Shown here piece by piece: positions 1 through 11,326 of a stretch of 64,000 bases of DNA. The stretch is from Hygrocybe punicea (lineage: Eukaryota > Basidiomycota > Agaricomycetes > Agaricales > Hygrophoraceae): contig OY744465.1 in NCBI GenBank assembly GCA_963556145.1, forward strand, positions 1,178,001-1,242,000, written 5' to 3'. The notes under the pieces are model-generated. The model did not search any database, was not told the DNA's origin, and saw nothing but the letters and a program-made list of their open reading frames with translations. Made by a program: the position numbers and the translations under genes. The first letter of the stretch is position 1. Each line of letters begins with the position of its first letter.

Positions 1-360
1 GAATCAACAAGGTCACCACCCTCAGGCTGAGGATGAGGGGCAGCAAGACATCCCCCATGTCGGTGCAGATGATTTTCTGGCGGTATATATCAAGTGCTGA
101 GCTCCTGGTAAGTCGGATTTGCATTTCTGGCTGGGCAACTTTTACTAACTCACGTGGAAATCAGTCTGGCCAGCGACTTGTCACTCTCGTACTTTTCGTC
201 ATTCTCTGGTCAGTCTCATGTCATTCTGGTTCTCCACCGACGTTAACAACACTTCTAGCTCCTCAATGTCATTCCGCTGACCCAAAGCAAGGTACAAACC
301 TCGTTTACCATCCTCACCAGCAACAAGCACTATCTTTCCTCACCTGCGACCAGCCCCATA
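1..360. other. Unassigned left edge, possible KDZ 5' region
   Basis: No gene is recognised here. A short open stretch at about 1-110 reads as an acidic tail on the plus strand and is followed by a GT-AG-like intron start near 113. It could be the end of another gene or the 5' part of the KDZ gene that follows. Confidence 0.3.
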
Positions 361-3300
361 TTGTCATCTCTGGCAACACAGAACCCATCTAGCTCTCTAC
401 CCCCACTACCGGCTCTCATCCCGCTGCCTGACGCCCGCCGTACCAAACGTCCTCGTCATTCTACAGTCATCTTCTTGCCTGGCCCCGAGGAGCTTGTTGC
501 CTTGCCTGGTCGCAGAACATTCACCCAACCGGTAGACCGTTGCAGGGATCAAGCTTTAAGAAATCGGCCCGCTACTCCATCTGATGCTAGCTTCTCAGCT
601 GCTGATGACAAGACTGAAGACCGCAGCAGCATGGATCTCAGTTCTTCCGAATACCTCGAAGAGCATGACTTCGAAGAGCATCACCTCCGTCAGCGGGAAC
701 GTCAGCACGGTAAGGTCAAACGTCAGCATTCCTGGTGGACAAATTTAATCACTTCCTTGGTTCCACTTCACCTCCACCTCCTGCGAGAGACCAAGTGCCT
801 CCGAGACCCTCCGCAAGATACCCATCACATTTGTACATGCGGTAGCAATGTGCGCGCATTGACCGTCCTGTGTATATACTTCCAACGTACGTATATCTTG
901 AGCTACTTCTTTTTTGCGTCTGATCTTTCACCTAGATACAGAATACATCGATATCAATGTATGTTCGTGCGCACCAGCAGCTCAGCAGCTCCTCTCGTGA
1001 GAACTTTTTCCTTGCGCTCCCTTGTTTCCGTCACTCGCCGTTAATGTCAACCTATTGACATTTGCCCGTGAACTCTTCGTTCACATGCCGCCCAACATGA
1101 CTGGCTTCTCAGAGACATTAGAGGCTTTTCTGCATGGTCGAGGCTATCATGTCCAGGGGCAGGTGAGTCATTCTGTAAATTCTAAGTCCTGGAGCCTGTG
1201 TATACTCTATACAACAGGGATCTTTGCGCCGTCGGGTCACTGCAGCCTTCCGCTGGTACGCCACACTTTGTGATGCAACCGATGCCCACATCCAAGGCCT
1301 GATAGAAATCGCACGCCAACCTCCCCTCCAGCCCCCTTGTACGCCATCAGGACGCACTGCCGATCCCTGTGGAGTGGACTGAAACCCCACTAACCGCAAT
1401 ATTCCGTCGCCAGACTCCCATCAAGGGGGCCAAAACCCAACCAACGGCAATACGGCGGTGTCCGGCACATCGTCCCTAACCCGACCAAGCGAGTATCTCC
1501 GCCGGCGTTGCCCCCTCTGTTTCAGGGGTGTTCCCTCTCACAATTCCAGGCACGTGCCCTCAACCCCATTTGTCCAATCCCTTTTTCATTGTTATGGTTA
1601 GCCCCAATTCTATAGCATGTGTGGACGCGTGCTTCAACCACAAACGTCGTAGAAATTCACACGACCCCGCAGACCCAGCCTCGGAAAGTCCCCACCCAGC
1701 CACTTTTATTCCTGAGGCAGAAGTCAAAGCAATGGAAGATGACGTGGAGGGGCGCCAATCCAGCCGATCCAACCGCAAGAAAAGCCATGACAACCCACAG
1801 GAGGATGGTTACGAGGGCCCGTTGAAGGTTCCAACATCGGTGCTCAACGGGTGCCATGAGTCCTTCACGGCAGCTGATGAAAAGCGCCGCAAGGCGAGCA
1901 CGAAATTTTTTGCAGACACAGGGCTAATGGCCATGCTCTGCTGGCACGATCAGGTGCTTTGGCTCGTCAACATGACTTCGGCGGGGGAAAAGCAACATTA
2001 TGTCCTGGCGCTGTTGAAACGACTCTTCGATAACCTCCTGCCAACGTGGTCTGTTGGCCTACTCTACGATATCGGCTGCCAGCTTCATCGAAGCTTTGTC
2101 AAGTGGGGATTTTTACCCGAATACTCGAATCGCCTTAGTTTTGCGATCTCGATCTTCCATGCCTACGGCCATCAGTGGCCGTGTCAACTTGTCTACCACC
2201 CGCGCAAATGCCTTGGTTTGGGTTCTCGGATGGGGAAGGCTGCGAGCGTTTTTGGAGTTATATTAAGAAGCTGATCTCTATTTTGCGTGTATCGGGGGTG
2301 TGTCTTCTCTGATGGTCTCTCTGCCTTGACTAATGCATGATTCAGTTTTTCCAGCGGTTGTTCGTTCTGGACACCCAAGTCCGACACCTGTGTCAAGTGT
2401 CCCTGAACGGTCTCGGTAATTGGCTAGCCCAAAAATGGTTTCTTTGCCAGGACCGAAAGCGAGAAGCCGAAGCAGCGCTAGCCAACCTAGGGATCCCCGA
2501 AGACAAGTTACGACGACATTGGGATGAGCAAGTAAAAGCACAAACGAAACTTTTACCTCGTTGGTGCCTTCCTCTCGTTCAGATTCATGTCACTGACGTT
2601 GTGCACAGGCCAGTCAAAAAACTTGGGAAAGCAAGAAATCGAGTCAATCCTTGCCCTGGAGAAGTGTTTGAAGGAACACCGAGCAAGGGTACACGACCTA
2701 GAGGACCAACTGCGGAAGGAGCCAGCGCAGCAACTGGACGTTGTTGATGTAGGGATTTTGCTGACGGAGAGCCGGGATTGGTGCACCCAAATAGCAGAGA
2801 GTATACATCGAAAAAGAGCAGCACTTGGTGTTGGACAGCGCATGGCCTTGCAGAAGCTTAAGGCTGATATCTACCTCCAGCTCAGGATGAATGCTCGTGC
2901 TCTCAAGACCCGCATACGTGATCGTTTACGACAACGCAAATTTGAGATTGAAAGGCTTGAGCGTTCGTACAGACAGGCAGTGAATGGTATAATGATTTCT
3001 CTTGTCTTATATATTATTCTAACAGTTCAGTAGACCGCAAACTCACAACTCATACGAAGTCATCTGTCAAGCACCGTGAACCAGGGATTCTCAAGCTCGC
3101 GAAGAAATACAATGATTACTGCAAGCAGATGGGTGACCTCGTGAGACGGAAGCAAGCACCCCGGAATCCTGTTCTCCCTCGACCTATTGACACACACGGT
3201 CTATTTGCACTGGATGTGGACGACAACATATGGCAAGATGCTGGACTAGATGAGGATGAGGCAGGACCTGTGCCGGCTTGGCTTGGGAGGAAGGATGTTC

Positions 3301-4158
3301 GTGATGGCATCAAGGCCCTTCTCAATTGTGACCGCTGCTCGGAGGAGGAAGAACGTCTGCAGAAAGAAAGAGCCGCGATGCAGCTCTGGACACAGGAGGA
3401 GTGGGCCACATTGCAACAGGCTCGCACAAATCATGGTGAGGTACATAGATTTGATATTTATGCCTGGCTCAATCCCTGACAGCAGATGATCTTGATATCG
3501 CTTATAAGGCATAGCACGAGTCTGATCCACGAGTTTTCCCACGCTCTTATTTCCTTATTTGGAACAACAATATTGCACCAAAAATCTCGAAAAAATATGA
3601 TTTGGACAGCCCTTGATCATATCTTTCTGCTGAATACAAGAAACCAATATTAATCAGACTTTTTAGAACTGAAAAAGTCTGATTAATATTGGTTTCTTGT
3701 ATTCAGCAGAAAGATATGATCAAGGGCTGTCCAAATCATATTTTTTCGAGATTTTTGGTGCAATATTGTTGTTCCAAATAAGGAAATAAGAGCGTGGGAA
3801 AACTCGTGGATCAGACTCGTGCTATGCCTTAATCGCTTATCACTTGATGCTTCGAGAGCGGGATTTACTTCAACTATGTGGCCGATGGCAATCGAAGGTA
3901 CGTGGGATTCCATGTAATGTGCCTCTTGATGGCCTGTGGGGTCCTGCGGATGTCGACTTGCAGGGTACTGTGGTGGGTAAGGCTCCTGATGATTCTGTTG
4001 CCAGTCAGCTGAGTGAAGATGAGAGTGGTGGGGATGATAGTACTCAGGGAGATTATAGCCAGGACAATGACCTTTTCAAGGAGGCAGAGTCTGTTGCATT
4101 CACTGACATCTACCGTGCCCACTCTTATTCACCTGATATTGACATACCACTCTGATAT
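361..4158 (+). pseudogene. KDZ-family transposase (CxC1 type), broken
   Basis: KDZ transposases mobilise large DNA transposons common in Agaricomycetes. Pieces in order are: an N-terminal basic stretch (about 660-800), a cysteine-cluster segment reading CTCGSNVRALTVLCIYF (about 829-890), a segment ending in FARELFVHMPPNMTGFSE (1029-1165), and the catalytic core (1860-2270) with LLYDIGCQLHRS and FHAYGHQWPCQLVYHPRKC. Then come FFQRLFVLDTQVRHLC (2342 on), a long basic coiled-coil-like region (2590-2985) and an acidic C-terminus ending at 4155. The exons are joined by short GT-AG introns, for example about 2300-2344 and 2986-3032. Two lesions are visible: one missing base near 2216-2222, after which GEGCERFWSY continues in another frame, and a foldback insertion at 3505-3831. 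The start codon is uncertain. The family call is strong; the gene is certainly not intact. Confidence 0.85.
3505..3831. mobile_element. Foldback (MITE-like) element in the KDZ gene
   Basis: The element is 327 bp and almost wholly palindromic: two arms of about 155 bases meet at a short loop near 3660-3675. The ends read TAAGGCATAGCACGAG and its inverse. It is flanked by the perfect 8-bp direct repeat ATCGCTTA (3497-3504 and 3832-3839), which fits a hAT-type target duplication. Removing the element and one repeat restores the KDZ reading frame as DDLDIAYHLMLRERD. There is no coding capacity. Confidence 0.9.
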
Positions 4159-4235
4159 GTAGATTTTTTGTATGAATATTGTCTGTTGTGCTTGAGATGT
4201 TGGATGGTGATGAGGAATGGTTTGCATTGTCAAAA

Positions 4236-5740
4236 TAGATAACCCATGGGATATTTTTTATGTCCCAAGGGCTGTTTCTGGGGCAAGATAAATAACCCAT
4301 GGGATGTTCTATGTGTCCCATGGGCTTTTCTTGGGTAAGGTAAATATGCCAAGGGATATTGTTCATGTCCCATGGGCTGTTTTCTAAGACAACAAAAGTA
4401 TCCCAAGGGATATTCTACGTGTCCCATGGGCTGTTTTCTAAGACAGGATAAGTATCCCATGGGAGATTCTATGTGTCACATGGGCTTTTCTCGGGTAAGG
4501 TAAATATCCCAAGGGATATTTTTCATGTCCCATGGGCTGTTTCTGTAACAGCAAAAGTATCCCAATGGATATTCTATGTGTCCCATGGACTGTTTTCTAA
4601 GATAACATAAGTATCCCATGGGAGATTCTATGTGTCCCATGGGCTCTTCTCGGGTAAGGTAAATATCCCAAGGGATATTTTTCATGTCCCATGGGCTGTT
4701 TTCCAAGACAACAAAAGTATCCCAAGGGATATTCTACGTGTCCCATGGGCTGTTTTCTAAGACAGGATAAGTATTCCATGGGATATTCTATGTGTCCCAT
4801 GGGCTTTTTCTTGGGTAATGTAAATATCCCAAGGGATATTTTCCATGTCCCATGGGCTGTTTCTGTAACAACAAAAGTATCCCAAGGGATATTCTACATG
4901 TCCCATGGGCTGTTTTCTAAGACAGGATAAGTATCCCATGGGAGATTCTATGTGTCACATGGGCTTTTCTCGGGTAAGGTAAATATCCCAAGGGATATTT
5001 TTCATGTCCCATGGGCTGTTTCTGTAACAGCAAAAGTATCCCAATGGATATTCTATGTGTCCCATGGACTGTTTTCTAAGATAACATAAGTATCCCATGG
5101 GAGATTCTATGTGTCCCATGGGCTCTTCTCGGGTAAGGTAAATATCCCAAGGGATATTTTTCATGTCCCATGGGCTGTTTTCCAAGACAACAAAAGTATC
5201 CCAAGGGATATTCTACGTGTCCCATGGGCTGTTTTCTAAGACAACATAAGTATCCCATGGGAGATTCTATGTGTCCCATGGGCTTTTCTCAGGTAAGATA
5301 AGTATCCCAAGGGACATTCTTTGTGTCCCATGGCTTGCTTTCTGGGATAAAATTAATATCCCAAAGAATATTTTATGTGTCCCATGGGCTGTTTCTACAA
5401 CCACCAGAATATCCCCTGGGATACTATTACAGTTCCTAGGCCTTTTAATCAAAAAACATCAGCTTGAGCTGAGACAACACTATCTCTGGCTATAGTAGAC
5501 CTGCTTGAGATATTTCTATAATATATCCTAGAAAAATATATATTCTCCCTGATGGTATTGTAATATATCCCATGGGATCATATTTTCAGGCCATGGTCCT
5601 TTGTCAAAATCATCCCTTGGGATAACTATTCAGGCCTTGGGCTTCTTTGGAAATTGTCCCTATGGATCAAAATATATCCCTACGCCTTCCTACAGTCAGA
5701 ATGTCCCTGGGGCAATAAATTGTCCTTGGGAGTACCATGT
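4236..5740. repeat. Satellite array of about 60-bp units with CCCATGGG
   Basis: Tandem units of about 58-60 bases each carry the palindrome TCCCATGGGC or the variant TCCCAAGGGA. The units fall into a higher-order repeat: 4476-4706 recurs at 4955-5185, an offset of 479 bases, with no change in the translated stretch. Unit lengths keep frames open, so long minus-strand open frames with a repeated PMGHVEYPLGYF motif appear. They are by-products of the repeat and not genes. The array decays toward 5740, where isolated CCCTGGG-like remnants are left. No spacers or flanking transposase belong to it. Confidence 0.9.
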
Positions 5741-6007
5741 TTATATGAACATTTAGATGGAACACCTATAGAGTTGTGTTACATCTAATTAGTTGGGGCT
5801 AGGTGGTCGCCTGAAGTGTCCATATTATTTAATTGATTCAAAAAATTTCAAAAAGTGCCATCATTTATACAAATGGCTGTAATTAAGTTTAAAAAATTTG
5901 CAAATCACGTTGACATTGAGCAGTGTCATAGGATAAATTGTGACTATCAACATAGCTAAGAAAAGTACACGGTGTGTCAGTATGGAGGGGGACATGTAAG
6001 GATACAT
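5741..6007. other. No feature seen
   Basis: AT-rich sequence between the decayed end of the satellite and the dispersed repeat. I see no gene, repeat or element end. Confidence 0.4.
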
Positions 6008-6779
6008 AAAAAGGGAAGAGAAGCACTATGGGGCACATGGTGCTCAGGGGAGGGGTTGGGTGGCCAAGGGGGGGTGAAGAGGACAAGGTAGTTGTGGATG
6101 AGGGCAGGCAGCTGTGTATAAGGATAGGGTAGTTGCATATGAGGATGGGGTAGTCATGGATGGGGACAGAGTAGTTGTGGCTGAAGAAAGAGCTGTGTGA
6201 GGGTGAATGTTGCGGTCAGGCAGGATAGCACCTACATTTGGTAGTTGTAACATGTAGCCTTGCATAAAATAAGCTTGCAATTGAAGGATAAGCCAAAATG
6301 AGAGGCCGGGGTCATGCAAAAAGTTGTGAAAAGTCACAAATGTTCATGTGGGCACATGAGCATTGATTCTGCAAATAGGTGGTGTAACTGCCATTGTAAT
6401 GCGTGATTGTAAAGAAAATGTACCTGTGATTGAACTAGAAGCTGAAACCAGATGCGAAGGGTGCATGAAAAGTTGCCAATGTTGGCTATTGATCAGGAGG
6501 AGTAAGGAACATGGGAATGTGAAAAGCATCGACGAATTTTTTGAAAAGCACCTAGGATCATTTTTAAGCCTTTCTGTGACTGTTTGAATCTTGTTTGACA
6601 CCTCCAACAGCTATTGGAAGTGAGAAATTAGTAAGACTTACAATGCTGAGTTGTGAACTTTGGAAATGAATGTATCTCGCCAGGAGGTGTCATATGAGCG
6701 AAAGCATGGACAGCGATTTGTATAGTGATTTGTAGTGATTCATAGGAGGGCTAGAAAGATGAGTGGTGAGACTGTGCAA
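6008..6779 (+). repeat. Dispersed repeat, copy 1
   Basis: About 770 bases match 16862-17633 in inverted orientation, with scattered substitutions and small indels. Both copies keep the same translated stretches on each strand (GGVTAIVMRDCKEN on one, FMQGYMLQLPNVGAILPDRN on the other), which here simply reflects nucleotide similarity. Copy 1 lies directly upstream of the alpha-kinase pseudogene. It carries an internal run of imperfect GTAGTTGTGGATGAGG-like units at about 6085-6190. I could not recognise terminal repeats or a known family. Confidence 0.8.
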
Positions 6780-6841
6780 GGATGTGGTGCAAAGGTTGTC
6801 ATACAGGCCGATGTGGCTTGCAGAACACCAAACTTCATTCA

Positions 6842-7857
6842 AACTTGAACTTGGCGACAATGTCCACTCCTACTGACAACTTGGCTGATTTCACAACCAG
6901 CATCGATATAAGGCCCATTTGCCAGTGCTGCAAACAATCTTTTGACACTGGCACCAAGCTCTTCTACATGCAAGATCGAATGCCTGGTCATTCAGGGAAA
7001 TGGCTGTGTGTGGGTTGTCATGAGTATCATCTTGAGAAATCAGTAACTCTGTCTCATGAAGGCACTCGAGGTATGCAGTTTGATTGTTGCCAAAGTCAAC
7101 TCTTCATTGATTTTTTAAATACAGCAAGGCAGATCACTCTGGATGTGGGGGGCAGTGACCAGGTCAACAATCGGCAGGCTGGTGGTGGTATCCAGAAAGC
7201 CATTGTTGCTGCCCAATGGGAAGGTTAAAAATTTTCTGTATTCTCTTGTCTTGACTCCGAGCTGAATGAATGATTACTGACAAGGTACATCCCATCCATC
7301 CCAAGTTGGACAACACTCTTTGGTCTTTAATAGTTCACAAGTCCAGCAAAGCCTTCAGGTCACACACCAGCAGCCATGGCCAACAAGAAGCACCTGGTCC
7401 ACTTGTTCTTCCAACCCGTGCTCCTGAGATTCCAAATTTTCTGGCCAATGCTCCAGCACAGCCTGGCTATCAGGAGGCTCATAAGATGTACAATGATATG
7501 CATGATTTCTTTGCTAACCGTGTCTTTAGTTCAAATAACTTTGAGCTGGTGGTTGTCAAAGTGTCTATGATGTCATTGAAACCAGGAAAAGCCAACAGTA
7601 AACCAATGATGGTCTCTGTAAGTGTACGCTATTTATCCCACAGTGACTGGCCTCAGTCATCACTTGCATGCAGAATATCTCCGAAACAATCAACAACATA
7701 CCTGTTCACATTGGTGTCAAGGATCTCAAGGATATCTGTTTCTTGATGTTACTGCCAATCTTTGTTGCATGGTCCAAGGGTGCCCAGCTCACAGTAGAGG
7801 AAACAAGGCTTTGCACAAAGGACTGGGTCAAACTTAGGCCCTTGCCAGGGGGGTTAT
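6842..7857 (+). pseudogene. Zinc-binding N-terminal part of an alpha-kinase-like gene
   Basis: The probable start is the ATG at 6860 (MSTPTDNLADF). The first exon carries two Cys pairs, CQCC near 6918 and CVGC near 7010, with FDTGTKLFYMQDRMPG between them, suggesting a small zinc-binding module. Further exon-like pieces follow: PTRAPEIPNFLANAPAQPG (7400-7480) and INNIPVHIGVKDLKD (about 7690-7735), which lie in different frames. The stretch stops at 7857, where a solo LTR is inserted, and the rest continues at 9519 after it. The link to the kinase rests on this contiguity and on my recollection that fungal alpha-kinases often carry such N-terminal fingers. Confidence 0.55.
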
Positions 7858-9518
7858 TGTTACGTTTCCAACTCCGCTTCCAACCCTGATGCCCCTTCCA
7901 ATACCCACCATGATGATTCTGCACTGCACACCTTCCTTTTTCATTTCATTTTGTCCTTTGTCTTCTTTTCAATGTCATTGTTTCTTCTTTCGGACATCCT
8001 TGTATTTTCTTATTCTTGTTCTCTTTTTGTCCCTTCTTCTAGAACAATCCAGACCAGCCATGGACATATCCCACGTGACCTTGTTGTACCTGAATAGTCT
8101 CCTTGCCGACGGACGTCACCGACATTGTCTTTTCCCTTTAATATCTTGTTTATGCTATCCCATGACAAACCGATCACAATGGCTGTACTCCTGACACAGC
8201 TCATTACCATGATTGTTATTGGCAGCATTGCCATCACCTTCCTGATCAGTTTCTACATTGTCATGATCTATCTTTGGCATAGACGCCCTTCCACCATTGA
8301 TACATCCGACTTCCACCTTGACAATATATCGACACGTAATTGACAATTGCCATTCTCGGATATTTGGTTTCCATATTCATACCCTGTGTCTACCATTATC
8401 CTCCCTGACAATCCAACGACATTCCTCACCTGCATGCGAACTCTGAACAATCCCTGATCACGAGACGTTTCACTGTTCTCTCTAATCCGACCATTGCTGG
8501 AGCATACTCTTTTGGACTTCGACCACAGACCATATGACTTCCCAAACAGTGAACCAACCCCTATTATATATTGTTTGCACGACACTGCTTCAATGCAGTA
8601 CCCGACGACTTGTTCTCGCAGCTTGTCACTCATGCCATGACTCGAAACCTGGACCCACATTCATTTATCCTTTTCCATCTATAATCTTGATACCTCCCAC
8701 ACTCGTTTACAATGATACCCTTTCTTGGACAAATACCGACATCAGGTGGACCACGTTGTTCCACACACAGGACAAGACACCGCCCCTCGATACGTCATTG
8801 ACACAAACATCATCACCCGGTACAGCTTATGCTGTTCACATGTCTGACCTCGACTAGCCCACTGTCCTAGTTGGTTTTTTCCTCTATACATTCCTTCATT
8901 TTCTTTCATACCAACCTTGCCACTATATCCACACTACCTCAAGACACTCTCATCACCAACCCCACACTGGACGATACCCATCTTCGACCCGACCGTGCAA
9001 TGCACTTGCCAAACTGCGCATTTGCCCTTTACAGCAAGTGTAGACCCCGAATTGGCAATTCTGCATGTCACATGATCCGATGACAAATCATCCGAGTCAT
9101 CCGGACCTCTTCTATCCTCAACGACACCCGGGCCTCCAGTTGGATCGCGAGAACATCGACATGAGGATGCCTCATGTACACCTCATGGTGAACACATGGT
9201 AGAGTTGGACATGTTGTGGCTTCATGGTTGTATTTCTATTTACCTCCCCTCAAGACCAGTCACTATATATACTGTTCTTGTTGTTGGTTCAGACTTTTTC
9301 TTCTTTTCCTTTCTTTACGTTTAGTCTGATTCTTGGGGCAGACCCCCTTATCTTGGGTAACCCCCACGGTTCGCAATGACATTGTACCATGAATCCCCCC
9401 TCTTAGCAGTGTTGTCTTAGTAGTAAGCAACAATGAAAACTGCTCTCCTCTCCTCTGGAATCCAATCCCTAGTTAAGTTGATTGTTGCCGGAGCCCGCTG
9501 CAGAAGCGATCCGTAACA
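7858..9518. mobile_element. Long solo LTR inside the alpha-kinase-like gene
   Basis: The segment begins TGTTACG and ends CGTAACA, a perfect 7-base terminal inversion with the TG...CA ends typical of LTRs. The flanks are GTTAT (7853-7857) and GTTAG (9519-9523), a 5-bp target duplication with one mismatch. A TATA-like stretch, CTATATATACTG, lies near 9270. No internal retrotransposon genes are present, and a solo LTR from recombination fits best. The 1,661-bp length is long for an LTR, so a non-autonomous element of another kind is possible. Confidence 0.6.
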
Positions 9519-11176
9519 GTTAGATATTGATGCAATCACCGCCAAATTTTTTGTAGCAAGAGGAAAATCCAAAGCAATCCAGTTTTATGCTGGTAAAGAG
9601 GTTGAGTTATACCTTGAGATAGCCTATGATAAATTGTTGGATATACTTCAATACCTTGAAGATATTGAGGATGACAAGGTGAAAAATTTGGCTAGAGACT
9701 CTATCTTGTAGCTGACAGTCCTTCTTTTCGGTATAGCCTACACCTGTATACAAACCTCTTATGATTCCACCCCCCATGTCTACAATGCAGCTGAGTGATC
9801 AAGATGAAAATGACTTGTGCTCATTCTGAGGAATTGGAAGGGACACTCATGCGAAAATGTCATCTATCAGTGAGACATGTTCTTATGACATATTTCTCTG
9901 CATCTGATAGCATGTATTACAGAAGACAAGTCTTAAGTCACTGTCTTGCACAAGACCACCCAGGCCAGGCCCTGCCTCTGTGAACAATGCCATATTGCGT
10001 GCTCCATTTCTGAGTCCAGAATCCCCTACACACTCAGTATTGACTCAGGACTTTGACTTGCTGAGTGCCGCAGATGTATGACAAGCACTTTGCACTCAAA
10101 AAGGCTCCTTTAAGAAGGCAGTTACATCCCTTCACATGTATCCTATCCTTATATGCCTATCATTTGCCATCACTGATCAACTGTATTAGTGAACACAATT
10201 TCCATGAAATGTACTGTGTATCCAACAAGTGCTACATCATTTGAAAGGCTTGTTTCCCGTGCACGAGTGTTTGATGCTATCAGAGATTGTGCAGGACCAG
10301 TTATGGCAAATATCATATTTGACCCTCAAGCTCCTGCAAAATATGGTGGTTTCAAGAAGGTGACATTTGGCCATACAGACTGCATTATTATTGGGGAGTC
10401 CCACTCAATCTGCCTCAAACAATGCTGGTTTTGAAGTAATGGTTCAGATAAATGTCTTGTATATAACAGCACTATGCAAGTCACAAAACTTAGTGCTGAA
10501 ATCAATTGTTTGCGATAGGCAGCAGCTTTAATGGCACTTGTCTATGAGTTTATTGACAGGTACATTCAGGCTCATGGAAAACCAACATTTGAAATCCCAC
10601 AGATGCGTTTCATTGAGATGGCCCTTGCTGTGCTTGAGAATGGAACTCATGATACATATATCATTGAAGAAGTTATTGATGAAACAGCTGATGGAGCTTT
10701 CATTAAGTACATTGGAAATAGTTCTGTCAAACCTTTTCACCATCTCTGAGGAGACGCAGCCAAGCATGCAGAATTCCTTGCCTTCTGCCAGCATGTGCAG
10801 TACCTGAAGACTGGTGGCAATGCTTTCATTGGGGATTTCCAAGGTATGCTTGATTATTGTGCTATAAATGTGGCTCATCAACATTCCCTTCAGGTGGAAA
10901 GCTTTTGCTCACTGATCCTCAAATCATAACAGACCCGTACACTCCAAAAAAAATGATATTATTGTCCAGTAGATACTAACATGCATGCAATTCAGCCAGA
11001 ATCATTTTTTCCGATGGCAATATTGCATCCACACACATGAAGTTTGCTCAGGACCATGCCTGCAATGAATTCTGCCAGTTCTTCAGCCTGAAAAATCTCT
11101 CTGGAAACACTGGAAATGATCTTCTTGACCCTGGATACATATCTATGACTGATGTTTTTTTATATGGAAGCAAGTA
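9519..11176 (+). pseudogene. Alpha-type (MHCK/EF2K-like) protein kinase domain, decayed
   Basis: Alpha-kinases are atypical serine/threonine kinases, expanded in many Agaricomycetes. Pieces in order: DIDAITAKFFVARGKSKAIQ (9524-9580), then after a damaged stretch MKCTVYPTSATSFERLVSRA (10200-10260) with KYGGFKKVTFGH; ALVYEFIDRYIQAHGKPTFE and IEEVIDETADGAFIKYIGN (10531-10720); HAEFLAFCQHVQYLKTGG then AFIGDFQG (10770-10848); LLTDPQIITDP (10906 on); and a C-terminal metal-site-like segment FSDGNIAS then HACNEFCQFFSL (11010-11095). Stops and frame changes break it repeatedly, for example at 9709, 10434 and 10748. The last segment is the Gly-rich and Cys-containing tail expected of the fold. The family call is good; it is not functional. 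Confidence 0.8.
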
Positions 11177-11326
11177 GATGGACATAGTTGGTGTTCAGAT
11201 TTATACCATTATATTTCTGTTTTTGGTTCATTTTTTAGATAGTCATAGTTTAGCGATAGTTAGATCCTTGACGATGCAAAGACAATTTTATTTAGAAAAG
11301 AAAAACAGATGTGTGACAAGAGTAAG

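Noticed and set aside
4100..5495. Series of long minus- and plus-strand open frames with a PMGHVEYPLGYF motif
   Set aside because: They lie wholly in the satellite; unit lengths keep frames open on both strands, and the peptides merely copy the repeat.
4236..5740. CRISPR-like array
   Set aside because: Units abut with no unique spacers, no cas genes are present, and the window is eukaryotic.
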